Shown: positions 5,752-6,024 of the stretch, one piece after another
Layout of the letters: every line of letters starts with the position of its first letter
How positions within the stretch are numbered: position 1 is the stretch's first letter
NCBI GenBank assembly: GCA_011321985.1
Contig: DROB01000175.1
Coordinates: 1 to 6,024 of the forward strand
DNA: 6,024 nt
Direction: 5' to 3'
Origin: Gammaproteobacteria bacterium
GTDB taxonomy: Bacteria; Pseudomonadota; Gammaproteobacteria; SZUA-229
Translations under genes and position numbers: made by a program
Notes under the pieces: generated by a model
Databases searched by the model: none
Told to the model about the DNA's origin: nothing
Seen by the model: the letters and a program-made list of their open reading frames with translations, nothing else

Positions 5752-5859
5752 CTATTTTAGTAAGCAACTGGTTATGTGATGCCTGTAACGTAATATAGTC
5801 CAGCCTGACTCCAGAATAACCATGTGAGATCTGCTTATAAAATAATGTTGAAAAAACAT
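5752..5859 (-). CDS. Possible 35-residue leader ORF before the sigma gene
   Basis: An ATG at 5859 is preceded by AGAAGG (5867-5872) with a seven-base gap, a better ribosome site than that of the sigma gene itself. The frame stays open for 35 codons, starting MFFQHYFISRSH and ending TSCLLK, and stops at TAG only seven bases before the sigma ATG. The peptide has no recognisable domain and a high content of His, Ile and aromatic residues. If translated, its terminating ribosomes could reinitiate at the weak sigma start. A small AT-rich hairpin (ATGTT/AACAT, 5845-5859) includes its start codon. It could also be a chance ORF, which is common at this length. Confidence 0.35.
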   Translation of the reverse strand: MFFQHYFISRSHMVILESGWTILRYRHHITSCLLK

Positions 5860-5904
5860 CGGAATACCTTCTGATATGCCGTTTTACCAGACAAAGTACA
5901 TGGT

Positions 5905-5942
5905 TACAGCCTATATCGTAATGAACTATCGATTGGTTGACA
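5905..5942 (-). promoter_or_regulatory. ECF-type promoter upstream of the sigma operon
   Basis: On the - strand, TGTCAACCA (5942-5934) is followed by 15 bases and then CGATATAGGCTGTA (5918-5905). AACC and CGA are 16 bases apart. The -35 nonamer is identical to that before the oxidase gene, and the downstream half matches it at 12 of 14 positions. Transcription from here would give a leader of about 160 bases containing the short ORF at 5752-5859. The region from 5943 to 6024 shows no gene, only a short direct repeat of AATTCAT (5953-5959 and 5965-5971) of uncertain meaning. I did not find a convincing sigma-70 promoter nearer the sigma gene. Confidence 0.6.
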
Positions 5943-6024
5943 CGTAGAAACTAATTCATATACAAATTCATTGCTGCCCCGCTAGATATGAGAAAAATGA
6001 ACCGGTAACCCATATATGTAGCCA

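Noticed and set aside
5792..5797. TATATT as a -10 element of a sigma-70 promoter close to the sigma gene (- strand)
   Set aside because: No acceptable -35 lies 16-18 bases upstream, so the match is probably due to local AT richness.

Overview
The window looks like chromosomal DNA from a Gram-negative bacterium, most likely a gammaproteobacterium of moderate GC content. Supporting signs are a tRNA-Leu with an encoded CCA end, a Sec lipoprotein signal, an outer-membrane beta-barrel, and an ECF-sigma/DUF3619-like/DUF3106 gene order of the kind found in beta- and gammaproteobacteria. No mobile element, CRISPR array or rRNA was found. This assignment is inference; the species cannot be named from the window.

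Layout: positions 1-174 hold a complete tRNA-Leu(CAG) transcription unit on the + strand (promoter, gene, terminator). Everything else is on the - strand and converges on it. Read in the direction of transcription, 5744 down to 3058 is a tight five-gene block with overlapping ends: an ECF sigma factor, a single-pass membrane protein that is probably its anti-sigma factor, a 79-residue secreted acidic protein, a secreted DUF3106 protein with six 18-residue repeats and a Met/Gly-rich tail, and a predicted 14-strand outer-membrane barrel. After a 204-base gap comes a large CueO-like multicopper oxidase (2853 down to 310). It is made as a lipoprotein with an extra ~300-residue N-terminal region and a Met/Gly-rich insert. 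A 35-codon leader ORF with a good Shine-Dalgarno lies just upstream of the sigma gene.

The main observation is that the gap before the oxidase and the region before the sigma gene share the same bipartite element on the same strand. It reads TGTCAACCA, then 14-15 bases, then CGAWATARGCTGTA. The AACC and CGA cores, 15-16 bases apart, look like the -35 and -10 elements of an ECF promoter. The simplest model is that the sigma factor activates its own operon and the oxidase as one regulon.

Working model (inference): a membrane-linked sigma/anti-sigma switch senses an envelope signal, plausibly copper. It then makes a set of envelope proteins: a Met-rich periplasmic helical-repeat protein, an outer-membrane barrel, and a lipid-anchored oxidase that could detoxify Cu(I). 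This recalls the PcoA/PcoB or CueO logic, but with a different regulator, a different export route and additional parts. The metal, the direction of control and the role of the barrel are unproven.
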